From contig JACTMP010000011.1 of NCBI GenBank assembly GCA_014584575.1, positions 62,001 to 126,000 of the forward strand: DNA of 64,000 bases. Direction: 5' to 3'. Shown piece after piece: positions 15,631 through 23,485 of this stretch. The notes beneath the pieces were generated by a model. That model made no database searches. It was given only the letters and a program-made list of their open reading frames with translations, and was not told the origin of the DNA. The translations under genes were made by a program, and so were the position numbers. The first letter of the stretch is position 1. Each line of letters opens with the position of its first letter. The stretch comes from Chloroflexota bacterium. Its GTDB lineage: Bacteria > Chloroflexota > Anaerolineae > Promineifilales > Promineifilaceae.

Positions 15631-16368
15631 CCTCTCCAACTGGTTTCTGACTCCGGCGAAATAATTGGCAAAACGGGGAAAAGTGAACCAGGCCAGCCCC
15701 AGACCAAAAAGCAGGCCGGTGAGGTTGCGCAGCCACCAGTTGAATGAGCCAATGGTATCGCCGCTGTAAAACACGGCCGTGCCCATCCCCCCTGTCAGCG
15801 CCGCCAACCACGCATTGCTCCCCCGAAAGCCACTGCCCGCTTCGCTGACCATATGGCTGAAACCGTCCAATAGCAGCGGCAGGGTGAACAGCAGAAAAGC
15901 AAACTGGCTCAAGCACGGCCGTCCGCGCCGCAATCCCCAGATTAAGCCACCAATTACCATCCCGGCAAAAATGGCTATCATCCGGTGGTTCAGGGCCGTT
16001 TTGTAACCAATTTGGGCATTGCCGGTAAAAGCCTGTAGCTGTTGGGGCTCAGCGCCAAAAGCGATAAGCTGCTCAAGCGAGTAACCACGAAAAAAGGCGG
16101 ATTCACCAAAGAGGAAGTAGGAACGCTGCGGTAGCTGGTGGTTATGGGGGGCCATGAATCGGTACACGGCCGTGCCCGCCTCCTCATACCCCTCAGCCAG
16201 CAAGGCCGGGGCCAGAAAACCCAACATTAGAAAAACAATCGCCGCCGCCATAAACAGGAAATACCAATACCGCGCCAGCCAATAGACCAGCTTTTGCAGC
16301 CCTAATACCAACGAACGCCGCCAGCCGGTGATGGGCGGTTTGGGATTTTGATGAGAAGATGGCGTCAT
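15613..16368 (-). CDS. DUF2085-like membrane protein
   Basis: 251 residues with several transmembrane helices. The segment MAPHNHQLPQRSYFLFG resembles the DUF2085 signature (normally CHQ-x-PxRS...), but the family cysteines are replaced. Downstream helices include a GMVIGGLIWGLRRGRP turn. Start ATG 16368 is chosen because the upstream in-frame codons are repeat sequence. The last residues (RNQLERKRLRD) are partly repeat-encoded. Role unknown. Confidence 0.55.
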   Translation of the reverse strand: MTPSSHQNPKPPITGWRRSLVLGLQKLVYWLARYWYFLFMAAAIVFLMLGFLAPALLAEGYEEAGTAVYRFMAPHNHQLPQRSYFLFGESAFFRGYSLEQLIAFGAEPQQLQAFTGNAQIGYKTALNHRMIAIFAGMVIGGLIWGLRRGRPCLSQFAFLLFTLPLLLDGFSHMVSEAGSGFRGSNAWLAALTGGMGTAVFYSGDTIGSFNWWLRNLTGLLFGLGLAWFTFPRFANYFAGVRNQLERKRLRD

Positions 16369-16384
16369 GGTCTGCGACGAGAGA

Positions 16385-16431
16385 GTGGAGATTAGAGATT
16401 GGAGATTGCCAACCTCAATCTCTAATCTCTG
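16385..16431. repeat. AGATTGGAGATT-family palindrome
   Basis: GGAGATTAGAGATTGGAGATT facing CAATCTCTAATCTCT around a short centre. Lies between the Eis-like gene and the DUF2085-like gene, both on the minus strand. Confidence 0.8.
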
Positions 16432-16444
16432 ACCTCTCACTTTC

Positions 16445-17686
16445 CTAAAATCCTGTCAGGCAAATCGGTTTGTTATCCGTGTAAAACAGGCGGTGAATGG
16501 TCTCCGCATAGGTCATGTCTGATAGTTCTACCAGGCCGTAACCAAGCATCGTTTTGAACGCAACGGAACCTGTAACCAGCGAGGAAAATTCGGCCACATC
16601 CAGCGCCAGGGTGACATCGTGGGGAGCATCGGCGGGTAGGAGTTGAACACGGCCGTCTACCACATCCAGCACCCATTCCCCCCCATTTTCCGGCAAGAAA
16701 CTGTCAGCCATCTTGACTTTCAGGCGGCATGTTTGCCCACCAAAGGAGTGATCCGGCAAAAGGGCAAAAAAGCAGGGCACATCAATCAGCCGGTACATGA
16801 TGCCCGTGCCCTGGATGTTCGATTCCTGGTACACGGTGGGGGAGATCAGGTCGCCCGTATTGCGCGGGTCGGTCAGCAGCAGGTGGAAATCGTCAGCGTG
16901 GGTGTTCAGGACGATGCTCTCAATCTGGTCAGCCTGGGAACGGAGGAAGGCGAGCAGGTCATACAGCACGGCCGTGTCCTCATACACCAGCGCCCGCACC
17001 ACCAGTTGGTTACTCAGCAGGTTGCGATGCTGGCCTGGCTCAAACAGAAACTGGATATACCCGCGCAATTCATCCCCCTCCCAACAGCCGGCCACATGCA
17101 CCGTATCGCCGGAAAAATAGGCATCCAGGTAAGAAGGTGAGATTTCTATCATGCCATTGGTGTGAGTCATCACCCGCTGGTGGCAGGCGTTGAAGGCATA
17201 GCGGTCACGGCTGGAAAGCAGGCTGACATGGGCTTTTGAGCCACGTCTGGGTAGTTGGTTGGGGTGAAAGCGGTATTGGTTGATTTTACGGCCGTAGCCA
17301 AAACCCATCTGCCTGTAAAAATCGGCTCGAAACGGATAGAGCGCCGTCAGGCTGGCCCCCTTCTGCCGGTAATGGCGCAGGAAAAACTGCACCATGTCAA
17401 AGGCCACCTTCTCCTTTTTGTGGTCCAGAGCCACTGCCACGCCGCCTACCCCACCCACCAGCAGTTGCGCCCCGTGCAATTGCATGGTGAAATCAAACAG
17501 GCGCATCACGCCCAACATCTCCCCCTCGTCAAACAGCCCTACCAAACTGATGATCGGGTCAGCCTGGGTGCGCGCCGTCCGTTCGCGCAACTGCTCCCGC
17601 GTCATGCGCACACCAGGGTAGGCATTCAGTTGAATGGTGATGTAATCTTCTAATTCGTGGTTGGTTAACGGCCGTGTTTCCCGCAT
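16445..17686 (-). CDS. Eis-like GNAT acetyltransferase
   Basis: 413 residues with the Eis layout: an N-terminal GNAT domain (about 1-140, with VGGVGGVAVALDHKKEKVAFDMV in the acetyl-CoA region and FYRQMGFGYG), a second GNAT-like domain (about 150-290) and a C-terminal sterol-carrier-like domain ending in the free carboxylate that serves as base in Eis enzymes (ICLTGF). Eis proteins acetylate multiple amines of aminoglycosides or basic proteins. The true substrate here is unknown. Confidence 0.82.
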   Translation of the reverse strand: MRETRPLTNHELEDYITIQLNAYPGVRMTREQLRERTARTQADPIISLVGLFDEGEMLGVMRLFDFTMQLHGAQLLVGGVGGVAVALDHKKEKVAFDMVQFFLRHYRQKGASLTALYPFRADFYRQMGFGYGRKINQYRFHPNQLPRRGSKAHVSLLSSRDRYAFNACHQRVMTHTNGMIEISPSYLDAYFSGDTVHVAGCWEGDELRGYIQFLFEPGQHRNLLSNQLVVRALVYEDTAVLYDLLAFLRSQADQIESIVLNTHADDFHLLLTDPRNTGDLISPTVYQESNIQGTGIMYRLIDVPCFFALLPDHSFGGQTCRLKVKMADSFLPENGGEWVLDVVDGRVQLLPADAPHDVTLALDVAEFSSLVTGSVAFKTMLGYGLVELSDMTYAETIHRLFYTDNKPICLTGF

Positions 17687-17715
17687 ACTCTCCTCATTAT
17701 TTCCTGACTGATCCG

Positions 17716-18645
17716 CTATTCTAACTCGTCCAACACCGTCCGGTACAACGTCTCTGCCCGCAAATCCTCCAGGGTATGGCAGGGGCCATCCAGCCGCTCC
17801 GCCAACTGGCGCGCCAACCCCTGGTCAAAAGCCGCGTGTTCCATATTGATCACCACCGAGCGCACACCAACCTCACGGATATGGTCGGCAATCTGGTGCG
17901 CTTCTATCTGCGGCGGCAGGTCAGACATACTGACGTTGCCCGCCCCATCCGTCAGCAAAATCATCATCGGCATGACGTCGGGATGCACAAGTTCTTCCTT
18001 GCGGAAGACCTCATACGCCAGCAGCAGCCCGGCCGAAAGCGGCGTCTTGCCGCCTACGGCAATATCCACCAGCGCCTTCTTCGCCAGTAGCACCGAGTTA
18101 GTTGGCGACAGCACCAGATTGGCATTGTTCTTGTTGAAGACGATGAGCCCCACCCGATCCCGCCGCTGGTAAGCATCGGTGAGTAGCGACATGATCGCCC
18201 CTTTGGTTGCTTCCATACGTTCGGCCACCGCCATGCTCCAACTGGCGTCTACCACAAAGAGGATCAAGTTAGACTGGCGGCGCACCCGCACTTTTTCGCG
18301 CAGGTCTTCCCGTTTCAGGGCCAGCGCCATTTTGGAGCGGTCGCGGCGCAGTTGGTAGGGAGCGGCAGCGCGCATGGTGGCGTCAAAAGCCAGATCACGC
18401 ACTTTGCCATGCGGCAGACGGGCGCGAATGTAATGGCCGCGTTTGCGGTCGGTTTTGGTCTGGGAACGGCGACCGGCGCGGTTGCGCGTGAGGCGGTCTA
18501 ATTGGGTATCCAGGCGGCGGGATTGGAACTCTTGTTTGGAGGCGACCTGTTGGCCGCCCTCCCACCATTTACTGTCCTGGGCAGATTGGGGGATGGGTTG
18601 GGGGCCGGCTTCCGCTTGCTGCTGCGTTTCGGCCCCTTCGCCCAT
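17716..18645 (-). CDS. VWA-domain chelatase subunit (BchD/ChlD C-terminal part)
   Basis: 309 residues: a basic, disordered N-terminal linker with RRSQTKTDRKRGHYIRA, then a von Willebrand A domain with an intact MIDAS (VVDASWSMA, GGKTPLSAG and LLTDGAGN). It matches the C-terminal half of magnesium/cobalt chelatase D subunits. ATG 18645 has no convincing ribosome-binding site. The frame is open through the A9 run at 18661-18669 of the upstream AAA+ gene, so it may be made mainly as a -1 frameshift extension of that gene. Confidence 0.8.
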   Translation of the reverse strand: MGEGAETQQQAEAGPQPIPQSAQDSKWWEGGQQVASKQEFQSRRLDTQLDRLTRNRAGRRSQTKTDRKRGHYIRARLPHGKVRDLAFDATMRAAAPYQLRRDRSKMALALKREDLREKVRVRRQSNLILFVVDASWSMAVAERMEATKGAIMSLLTDAYQRRDRVGLIVFNKNNANLVLSPTNSVLLAKKALVDIAVGGKTPLSAGLLLAYEVFRKEELVHPDVMPMMILLTDGAGNVSMSDLPPQIEAHQIADHIREVGVRSVVINMEHAAFDQGLARQLAERLDGPCHTLEDLRAETLYRTVLDELE

Positions 18646-18653
18646 TTCAGAAT

Positions 18654-18670
18654 CTAAGGCTTTTTTTTTA
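18654..18670 (-). other. Putative -1 frameshift (slippery) site
   Basis: On the minus strand the AAA+ gene ends GTA AAA AAA AAG CCT TAG. A AAA AAG is the canonical bacterial -1 slippery heptamer. Slipping back one base gives AAA AAA GCC TTA GAT TCT GAA ATG, in frame with the VWA ORF and without a stop. Transcriptional slippage on the run of nine A would give the same fusion. Confidence 0.65.
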
Positions 18671-19760
18671 CGTCGCTCTGCTGCTGTTGTAGTTCCTGGG
18701 GTTCACCGTCCATGTCGCCGTCGCCCATGTCGCTTTGTACTTCGCTGAGGCGGTCTTCCAATTCAGAAGCGGACACGGCCGTGTCCTGGAACATACGCCC
18801 CTTGATTCGGTGCGGCAGGGCCAGTTCGGCCGCCAGGACAATATCCTCGTCGGTGATGCGGTCACGGCCGTGAAACGCCGCATGAGCCTGCGCCCCGCGC
18901 AATATCACCAGGTCGGCGCGGTGCCCGTCCACATTCAACGCCGCCGTCAGCCCGGCAATCGAGGCCAGATCACGCCGGGAGTAACGCACCTTGTTGACCA
19001 TACCCTGCGCCCGGCTGATGCGGTCTGACAACGCCTTTTCCGACGACGCCCACTCTTCTTGAAACTCCACCGGGCTGACTTCAAACGCCAGGCGGCGCTC
19101 CATGATTTGCACCCGCTGTGTGGCGTCTTTCAGGCCGGTAATGTTCACCGAAAAGGCAAAACGGTCGAGCAATTGTGGCCGTAAATCCCCTTCCTCCGGG
19201 TTCATGGTGCCCACCAGAATAAAGCGGGCCGGATGGGAAAAGCTGATGCCCTCGCGCTCCACAATGTTCACACCCATCGCCGCCGAATCCAACAGCAGAT
19301 CAACCACGTGATCGTCCAGCAAGTTCACTTCATCCACGTAAAGCAGACCACGATTCGCCGAAGCCAGCACACCTGGCTCAAAATGTTTCTCGCCTTTTTG
19401 GATGGCCTGTTCAATGTCCAATGTGCCCACTACCCGGTCTTCGGTGGCGCTGACGGGCAGGTCAACAAACGGTGTGCGGCGGATGGTGACGGCCAATACA
19501 CCGTCAGCGTGGCGCTCACGGCAGTCATCACACCATTGGTCGGGGCGATTGGGGTCACAGCTAAAACGGCAGTCGGCCACCACTTCCATGTCCGGCAGCA
19601 AAGCAGCCAGAGCGCGCGCGGCCGTGGATTTAGCCGTGCCACGTTCACCACGAATGAGGACACCGCCAATACGCGGGCTGACGGCGTTGAGGATCAACGC
19701 CCGTTTCATACGCTCTTGCCCAACAATTGCTGTAAAGGGGAATACTGCTCGTTTTGCCAT
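18654..19760 (-). CDS. AAA+ ATPase chelatase subunit (BchI/ChlI-like)
   Basis: 368 residues. Walker A GERGTAKST (38-46), a cysteine cluster (CRFSC and CDDC, about 64-81), Walker B LLYVDEVNLLDDH, and ILVGTMNPEEGDLRPQLLDRF with the sensor and arginine-finger region. This is the motor of magnesium or cobalt chelatase, which works with a VWA subunit to insert metal into a tetrapyrrole. The C-terminus is acidic and Q-rich and ends VKKKP at a GTA AAA AAA AAG CCT TAG sequence, a slippery site leading into the VWA frame. Confidence 0.88.
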   Translation of the reverse strand: MAKRAVFPFTAIVGQERMKRALILNAVSPRIGGVLIRGERGTAKSTAARALAALLPDMEVVADCRFSCDPNRPDQWCDDCRERHADGVLAVTIRRTPFVDLPVSATEDRVVGTLDIEQAIQKGEKHFEPGVLASANRGLLYVDEVNLLDDHVVDLLLDSAAMGVNIVEREGISFSHPARFILVGTMNPEEGDLRPQLLDRFAFSVNITGLKDATQRVQIMERRLAFEVSPVEFQEEWASSEKALSDRISRAQGMVNKVRYSRRDLASIAGLTAALNVDGHRADLVILRGAQAHAAFHGRDRITDEDIVLAAELALPHRIKGRMFQDTAVSASELEDRLSEVQSDMGDGDMDGEPQELQQQQSDVKKKP

Positions 19761-19813
19761 ACCTGTCTCCGTAGTTTCGTGTCGTCAGGGGATTATACTG
19801 ATTGGCGCGAGGT

Positions 19814-19881
19814 GGGCAAACGGGGACGCTTGGGCAAACGGGGACGCTTGGGCAAACGGGGGGTGGTTTGGGCAAACGGCC
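19814..19881. repeat. Tandem GGGCAAACGGGGACGCTT units
   Basis: Two perfect 18-bp units (19814-19849), then a diverged unit and a partial GGGCAAACGG. It lies between the divergent chelatase and glycerophosphodiesterase genes. Function unknown. Confidence 0.7.
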
Positions 19882-19956
19882 GTAACCCCATACAATATGG
19901 TTCGTTTTAACGCCGAGGCGTGGAAGCGCAGAGAGGTAACATTTGGAGGGAATCCT

Positions 19957-20862
19957 ATGTGGCGAAAAATTGGCATGATGGGCGTGATTTTGGTGATTGG
20001 TCTGGTGGCATACCTGATCTTGCGGGCGCGGGTAGAGCCGGTATCGGCGCATCCCTTTTTTGCCCAGTTTGAACCGGGACGGCCGTTGAACATCGCGCAT
20101 CAGGGTGGTGAACAACTATGGCCCAGCAACACCATGCTGGCCTTTCAGAACGCGGTGGAGATGGGAGTAGATGTGCTGGAGATGGACGCCCACCAGACGG
20201 CCGACGGTGTGTTTGTGCTGATTCATGACACGACCGTAGACCGCACCACCGACGGCAGCGGCGCGGTGAAAGAGATGACGCTGGCGGAGATTCAAGCGCT
20301 GGATGCCGGGTATTATTGGACGGACGACGATGGGCAAACCTATCCATTTCGTGGGCAGGGGATCATCATTCCCACGCTGGAAGAGGTGTTCACAGCCTTT
20401 CCGGACATGCCCATGAACATTGAGATCAAGCCGGATGATACGGCCGTAGCCGCAGCTCTTTGCCAGCTCATCCAACAATACAACATGACCAACAAGGCGC
20501 TGATTGGCTCATTCCACGACAACGCGCTGACGGCGTTTCGGGCGGACTGCCCGGCGGTGGCTACATCCATGACGGAATCGGAGATACGGCCGTTTTGGAT
20601 TCTCAGCGTCATCGGCCTCAGCGAACTGTACCAATCACCGGCCGAAGCCTTTCAGGTGCCCACAACAGCGAACCTGCCGGTTTTAGGCCAGGTGGATGTG
20701 CTGACGGATAAGTTTGTGAACGATGCCCACCGGCAAAACATCATCGTCCACGCCTGGACAATTAACGAGACGGCGGAAATGGAATGGTTGCTGGATATGG
20801 GTCTGGATGGGATTATCACCGACCGGCCAGATCGGTTACAAGAGGTAATCGGTCATCGGTAA
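19957..20862 (+). CDS. Glycerophosphodiester phosphodiesterase, membrane-anchored
   Basis: 301 residues. An N-terminal hydrophobic segment (IGMMGVILVIGLVAYLIL) anchors or exports it. The GDPD domain has NIAHQGGEQLWPSNTMLAF, VLEMDAHQTADGVFVLIHD, NIEIKP and the C-terminal GLDGIITDRPDRL. These enzymes hydrolyse deacylated phospholipids to glycerol-3-phosphate and alcohol. ATG 19957 follows GGAGGG at 19945-19950; the longer frame from 19402 runs antisense to the chelatase gene. The C-terminus EVIGHR and stop come from a GGTAATCGG repeat. Confidence 0.9.
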   Translation: MWRKIGMMGVILVIGLVAYLILRARVEPVSAHPFFAQFEPGRPLNIAHQGGEQLWPSNTMLAFQNAVEMGVDVLEMDAHQTADGVFVLIHDTTVDRTTDGSGAVKEMTLAEIQALDAGYYWTDDDGQTYPFRGQGIIIPTLEEVFTAFPDMPMNIEIKPDDTAVAAALCQLIQQYNMTNKALIGSFHDNALTAFRADCPAVATSMTESEIRPFWILSVIGLSELYQSPAEAFQVPTTANLPVLGQVDVLTDKFVNDAHRQNIIVHAWTINETAEMEWLLDMGLDGIITDRPDRLQEVIGHR

Positions 20863-20877
20863 TCGGTTATCGGTCAC
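20843..20877. repeat. GGTAATCGG-family repeat
   Basis: Tandem GGTAATCGGTCATCGG units without an opposing arm. Encodes the last codons and stop of the glycerophosphodiesterase gene. Confidence 0.7.
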
Positions 20878-20935
20878 TCAAATCCACAACGGAACAGTGG
20901 CACATAACGGCCGTCTGCGGTATGCTAGGGGCATC

Positions 20936-21040
20936 ATGTTATTTTTATCCGGCTTTACGGGACAGATTGTCCGCACTTCATCTTTAGGCTGCTTCACGCT
21001 GAGGTCAGTTCCACGCGCCTCGGATACGAATGTTATGTAA
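20936..21040 (+). CDS. Possible leader peptide of the ABC-F gene
   Basis: A 34-codon ORF beginning MLFLSGFTGQIVRTSSLGC and ending TAA at 21038-21040. A TATGCT box (20921-20926) lies nine bases before its ATG, but the -35 region is weak. It covers segment 1 and segment 2 of the candidate attenuator described at 20999-21102. Coding status is unproven. Confidence 0.3.
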   Translation: MLFLSGFTGQIVRTSSLGCFTLRSVPRASDTNVM

Positions 21041-21102
21041 ACTCTTTCGCCCTTATCAGGGAATTTTGTTAAGAAAAGCCGAGGCAACCCCTCGGCTTTT
21101 TT
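20999..21102 (+). promoter_or_regulatory. Candidate transcription attenuator upstream of the ABC-F gene
   Basis: CTGAGG (20999-21004) can pair with CCTCGG (21018-21023). GCCTCGG (21017-21023) is also perfectly complementary to CCGAGGC (21079-21085) in the left arm of the terminator at 21074-21102. A ribosome held on the leader ORF could therefore switch the terminator off, as described for antibiotic-induced ABC-F genes. The terminator may alternatively just end the upstream gene. Confidence 0.4.
21074..21102 (+). terminator. Intrinsic terminator 21 bp before the ABC-F start
   Basis: Perfect 11-bp stem AAAAGCCGAGG / CCTCGGCTTTT with a 5-nt loop and six T. Its nearness to the next start codon suggests conditional readthrough. 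Confidence 0.8.
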
Positions 21103-21123
21103 GATCCGTATGGAGAAACGATC

Positions 21124-22782
21124 ATGGCTGAAATTATCTTAAATCTGGACAACGCGGCCGTCAATCTGGCGGGACGAGTCATTTTCCAGGGCATTAGCTG
21201 GGAAGTGCAGGCCGGGCAGCGCGTGGGGCTGGTTGGGCCCAACGGTGTGGGCAAATCCACGCTGATGAAGCTGATTGCCGGTGAACTGTCGCTGGCCGAT
21301 GGTTCCATTTATCGCACCCCTGGTCTGACATGGGGCCGGTTAGAGCAGGAGCCGACGCTGACCGACGGCAAACCCGAAACGGCTTCGGGCCGTACAACCC
21401 TGCAAGAAGCACTCACGGCCGTACCCACACTGACGGCCGTTGAGGAAAAGCTATCCCACCTGGAAGCCCAAATGGCCGACCCCGCCGTTTACAACGACCC
21501 GGACAGGCTAGAAAAGGTGATGGCGCAGCACGGCCGTACCCTGGACGAATATGACCGGCTGGACGGGGCGCGTTACGAAAGCCGCGTCAAAGAAGCGTTG
21601 CAGCGCGTGGGATTGGATCAGACACACTGGCACACCCCTACCCACCTACTGAGCGGCGGGCAGAAAAAGCTGGTGCAATTAGCCAAACTGATGGTGCAGC
21701 AGCCCACCGTTTTGCTGCTAGACGAACCGGACAACCATCTGGATGTGCCCGCCAAAGAACACCTGGAAAAGGTGCTGAACCAATATCCCGGCTGTGTACT
21801 CATCATCTCCCATGACCGCTACTTGCTGGACGAAGTCGCCACACACATTGCCGAATTGGAAAACGGCCGTCTCACCCTCTACCCCGGCAACTACACTGCC
21901 TACAGCACCGAGCGCGAACTGCGCCGCCTGCGCCAGCAGCAGATGTACCAGGCACAGCAGAAGGAAATCGCCCGCATTGAAGCCGCCATTGCCCGCTTTG
22001 AACTATGGGCGTCCATTGTGATCAATGAGCGGCACATTCGCCAGGCGCGCAGCCGCCAAAAGATGCTGGACCGCATGGACAAGGTAGAAAAAGTGACCGA
22101 TGCGCGGCGCATGACCTTAAATCTCAACGGCTGGCGCGGCAGCAACAAGGTGTTGGACCTGGGAAACGTGGGTATGACATTGCCGGACGGCCGTGTGCTC
22201 TGGCGCAGTCTCAATCTCACCATCTGGCATGGCGAACGGGTGGGGCTGGTTGGGCCTAACGGCGCGGGCAAATCCATGTTGCTGCGCCAACTGCTCGACC
22301 CGGAAAACGTGCCCCAGGGTGTGATCAAAATCGGCCCCAGCAACAAGATCGGCTACTATGCGCAGGAGCAGGAAACGCTCAATTACCATAACACGTTGCT
22401 CACCGAAATCCGCCATACCGCGCCGCTGAGCGAAGGCGACGCTGTCGCCTTTTTGCACAAATTCCTGTTCACCTATGACCAGATTCGCGCCCCCATTCAC
22501 AACCTAAGCGGCGGCGAGCGCAGCCGTTTGCAGCTTGCCAAACTGGTGCTGACCCGGCCCAATTTGCTGCTGCTAGACGAACCCACTAATAACCTGGACA
22601 TTGCCTCGATAGAGGTGTTGGAGCAAACACTGGACGAGTTCGTCGGCGCGGTGCTGGTCATCTCCCATGATCGCTATTTCCTGGATAAGGTGGTGGATCG
22701 GGTGGTGGCGCTGGAAGACGGCCGTCTGGCGGAATATGCCGGTGGGTATACGGATTATGCAGAGGTAATCGGTAAACGGTAA
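21124..22782 (+). CDS. ABC-F family ATPase
   Basis: 552 residues with two ABC domains and no membrane part, as in ribosome-binding ABC-F proteins. Domain 1: Walker A GPNGVGKST, signature LSGGQKKLVQLAKL, Walker B LLLDEPDNHLD. Domain 2: GPNGAGKSM, LSGGERSRLQLAKL, LLLDEPTNNLD. The basic linker between them (REL RRLRQQQMYQAQQ and following) is the tRNA-interacting region. Members act in translation or antibiotic protection. The C-terminus EVIGKR is repeat-encoded. GGAG precedes ATG 21124. Confidence 0.9.
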   Translation: MAEIILNLDNAAVNLAGRVIFQGISWEVQAGQRVGLVGPNGVGKSTLMKLIAGELSLADGSIYRTPGLTWGRLEQEPTLTDGKPETASGRTTLQEALTAVPTLTAVEEKLSHLEAQMADPAVYNDPDRLEKVMAQHGRTLDEYDRLDGARYESRVKEALQRVGLDQTHWHTPTHLLSGGQKKLVQLAKLMVQQPTVLLLDEPDNHLDVPAKEHLEKVLNQYPGCVLIISHDRYLLDEVATHIAELENGRLTLYPGNYTAYSTERELRRLRQQQMYQAQQKEIARIEAAIARFELWASIVINERHIRQARSRQKMLDRMDKVEKVTDARRMTLNLNGWRGSNKVLDLGNVGMTLPDGRVLWRSLNLTIWHGERVGLVGPNGAGKSMLLRQLLDPENVPQGVIKIGPSNKIGYYAQEQETLNYHNTLLTEIRHTAPLSEGDAVAFLHKFLFTYDQIRAPIHNLSGGERSRLQLAKLVLTRPNLLLLDEPTNNLDIASIEVLEQTLDEFVGAVLVISHDRYFLDKVVDRVVALEDGRLAEYAGGYTDYAEVIGKR

Positions 22783-22829
22783 TCGGTAATCGGTCAACCG
22801 ATTACCGGCCACCGATTACCGATTACCGG
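22763..22829. repeat. GGTAATCGG-family palindrome
   Basis: Left arm GGTAATCGGTAAACGGTAATC and right arm ACCGATTACCGATTACCGG. The left arm encodes the end of the ABC-F gene. Confidence 0.8.
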
Positions 22830-22905
22830 ATAGGACGGCCGTACTGACCAGCAGTTCCCATTTATTTTGCCGCTTTGTTTCGCCACAATAAAGTCAGACG
22901 GTGCA

Positions 22906-22930
22906 GGCGATAAATCGCCTACTACAAACA
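22906..22930. repeat. Half copy of the GTAGTAGGCGAT family
   Basis: GGCGATAAATCGCCTACTACA, the right half of the palindrome seen complete at 25907-25962 and 55449-55502. Lies upstream of the glycine-zipper protein gene. Confidence 0.65.
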
Positions 22931-22954
22931 TATTTTGATGGGAGTTATGGCATC

Positions 22955-23332
22955 ATGAACAATCAATCGGTGATGAGGCAGGCCAGAATGGGCAGTTTGA
23001 TTGGGGCAATGGCTGGCAGCACAGTTGGCGGCCTGTTGGGTGGGTGGCCCCTGGCTTATGCCGGTTTTATGGCCGGCTGTGTAGTGGGTTGTATAGGCGG
23101 GGCACTGCACTGCCTGGAAAATGGCTGGCAGATGCGTTCAATCTTGTTTGTTTTTGGCGGGGCGTTGTTGGGCCTGCTCATTGGCCCGCTGTTGGCGCTG
23201 CCGGTTGGGCAATATGTCGGCGGCGGCCATTTACTGGCCGTAGTCATGACGGCCGCGGTTGGTATGGCAGGTGGCGCTATGGCTGGTGTGGCGCTCAGTA
23301 TGCGCCTGGTGCGAAACAGCGCCTCGGTTTAG
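22955..23332 (+). CDS. Small glycine-rich membrane protein
   Basis: 125 residues with four hydrophobic, glycine- and alanine-rich helices (GSLIGAMAGSTVGGLLGG, GFMAGCVVGCIGGALHC, FGGALLGLLIGPLLALPVG, AAVGMAGGAMAGVAL), like glycine-zipper proteins. No domain of known function is recognised. ATG 22955 lies downstream of GGGAG; an earlier in-frame start at 22901 would read through the intergenic repeat. It ends before a strong terminator at 23364. Confidence 0.6.
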   Translation: MNNQSVMRQARMGSLIGAMAGSTVGGLLGGWPLAYAGFMAGCVVGCIGGALHCLENGWQMRSILFVFGGALLGLLIGPLLALPVGQYVGGGHLLAVVMTAAVGMAGGAMAGVALSMRLVRNSASV

Positions 23333-23363
23333 CGCCGCCACATTTCAAGAAACGAGACGGCCG

Positions 23364-23401
23364 TGCCCTGGTACATCATGCACCAGGGCGCGGTTTTTTT
23401 T
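23364..23401 (+). terminator. Intrinsic terminator
   Basis: GCCCTGGT and ACCAGGGC arms around a short loop, followed by GCGG and a run of T. Terminates the glycine-rich membrane protein gene. Confidence 0.8.
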
Positions 23402-23485
23402 GCCTGCGGGGCTGGTGGTTATAGGCGCATGAATAGGGGTACGGCCGTCAGGTAACAACGGTTATTTCCATGTACAATACGGGGC

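Noticed and set aside
19814..19881. Tandem units as a small CRISPR array
   Set aside because: The units are contiguous with no unique spacers, and no cas genes are near.
19402..19956. N-terminal extension of the glycerophosphodiesterase ORF
   Set aside because: This part runs antisense to the chelatase gene; ATG 19957 with GGAGGG gives a normal signal anchor.
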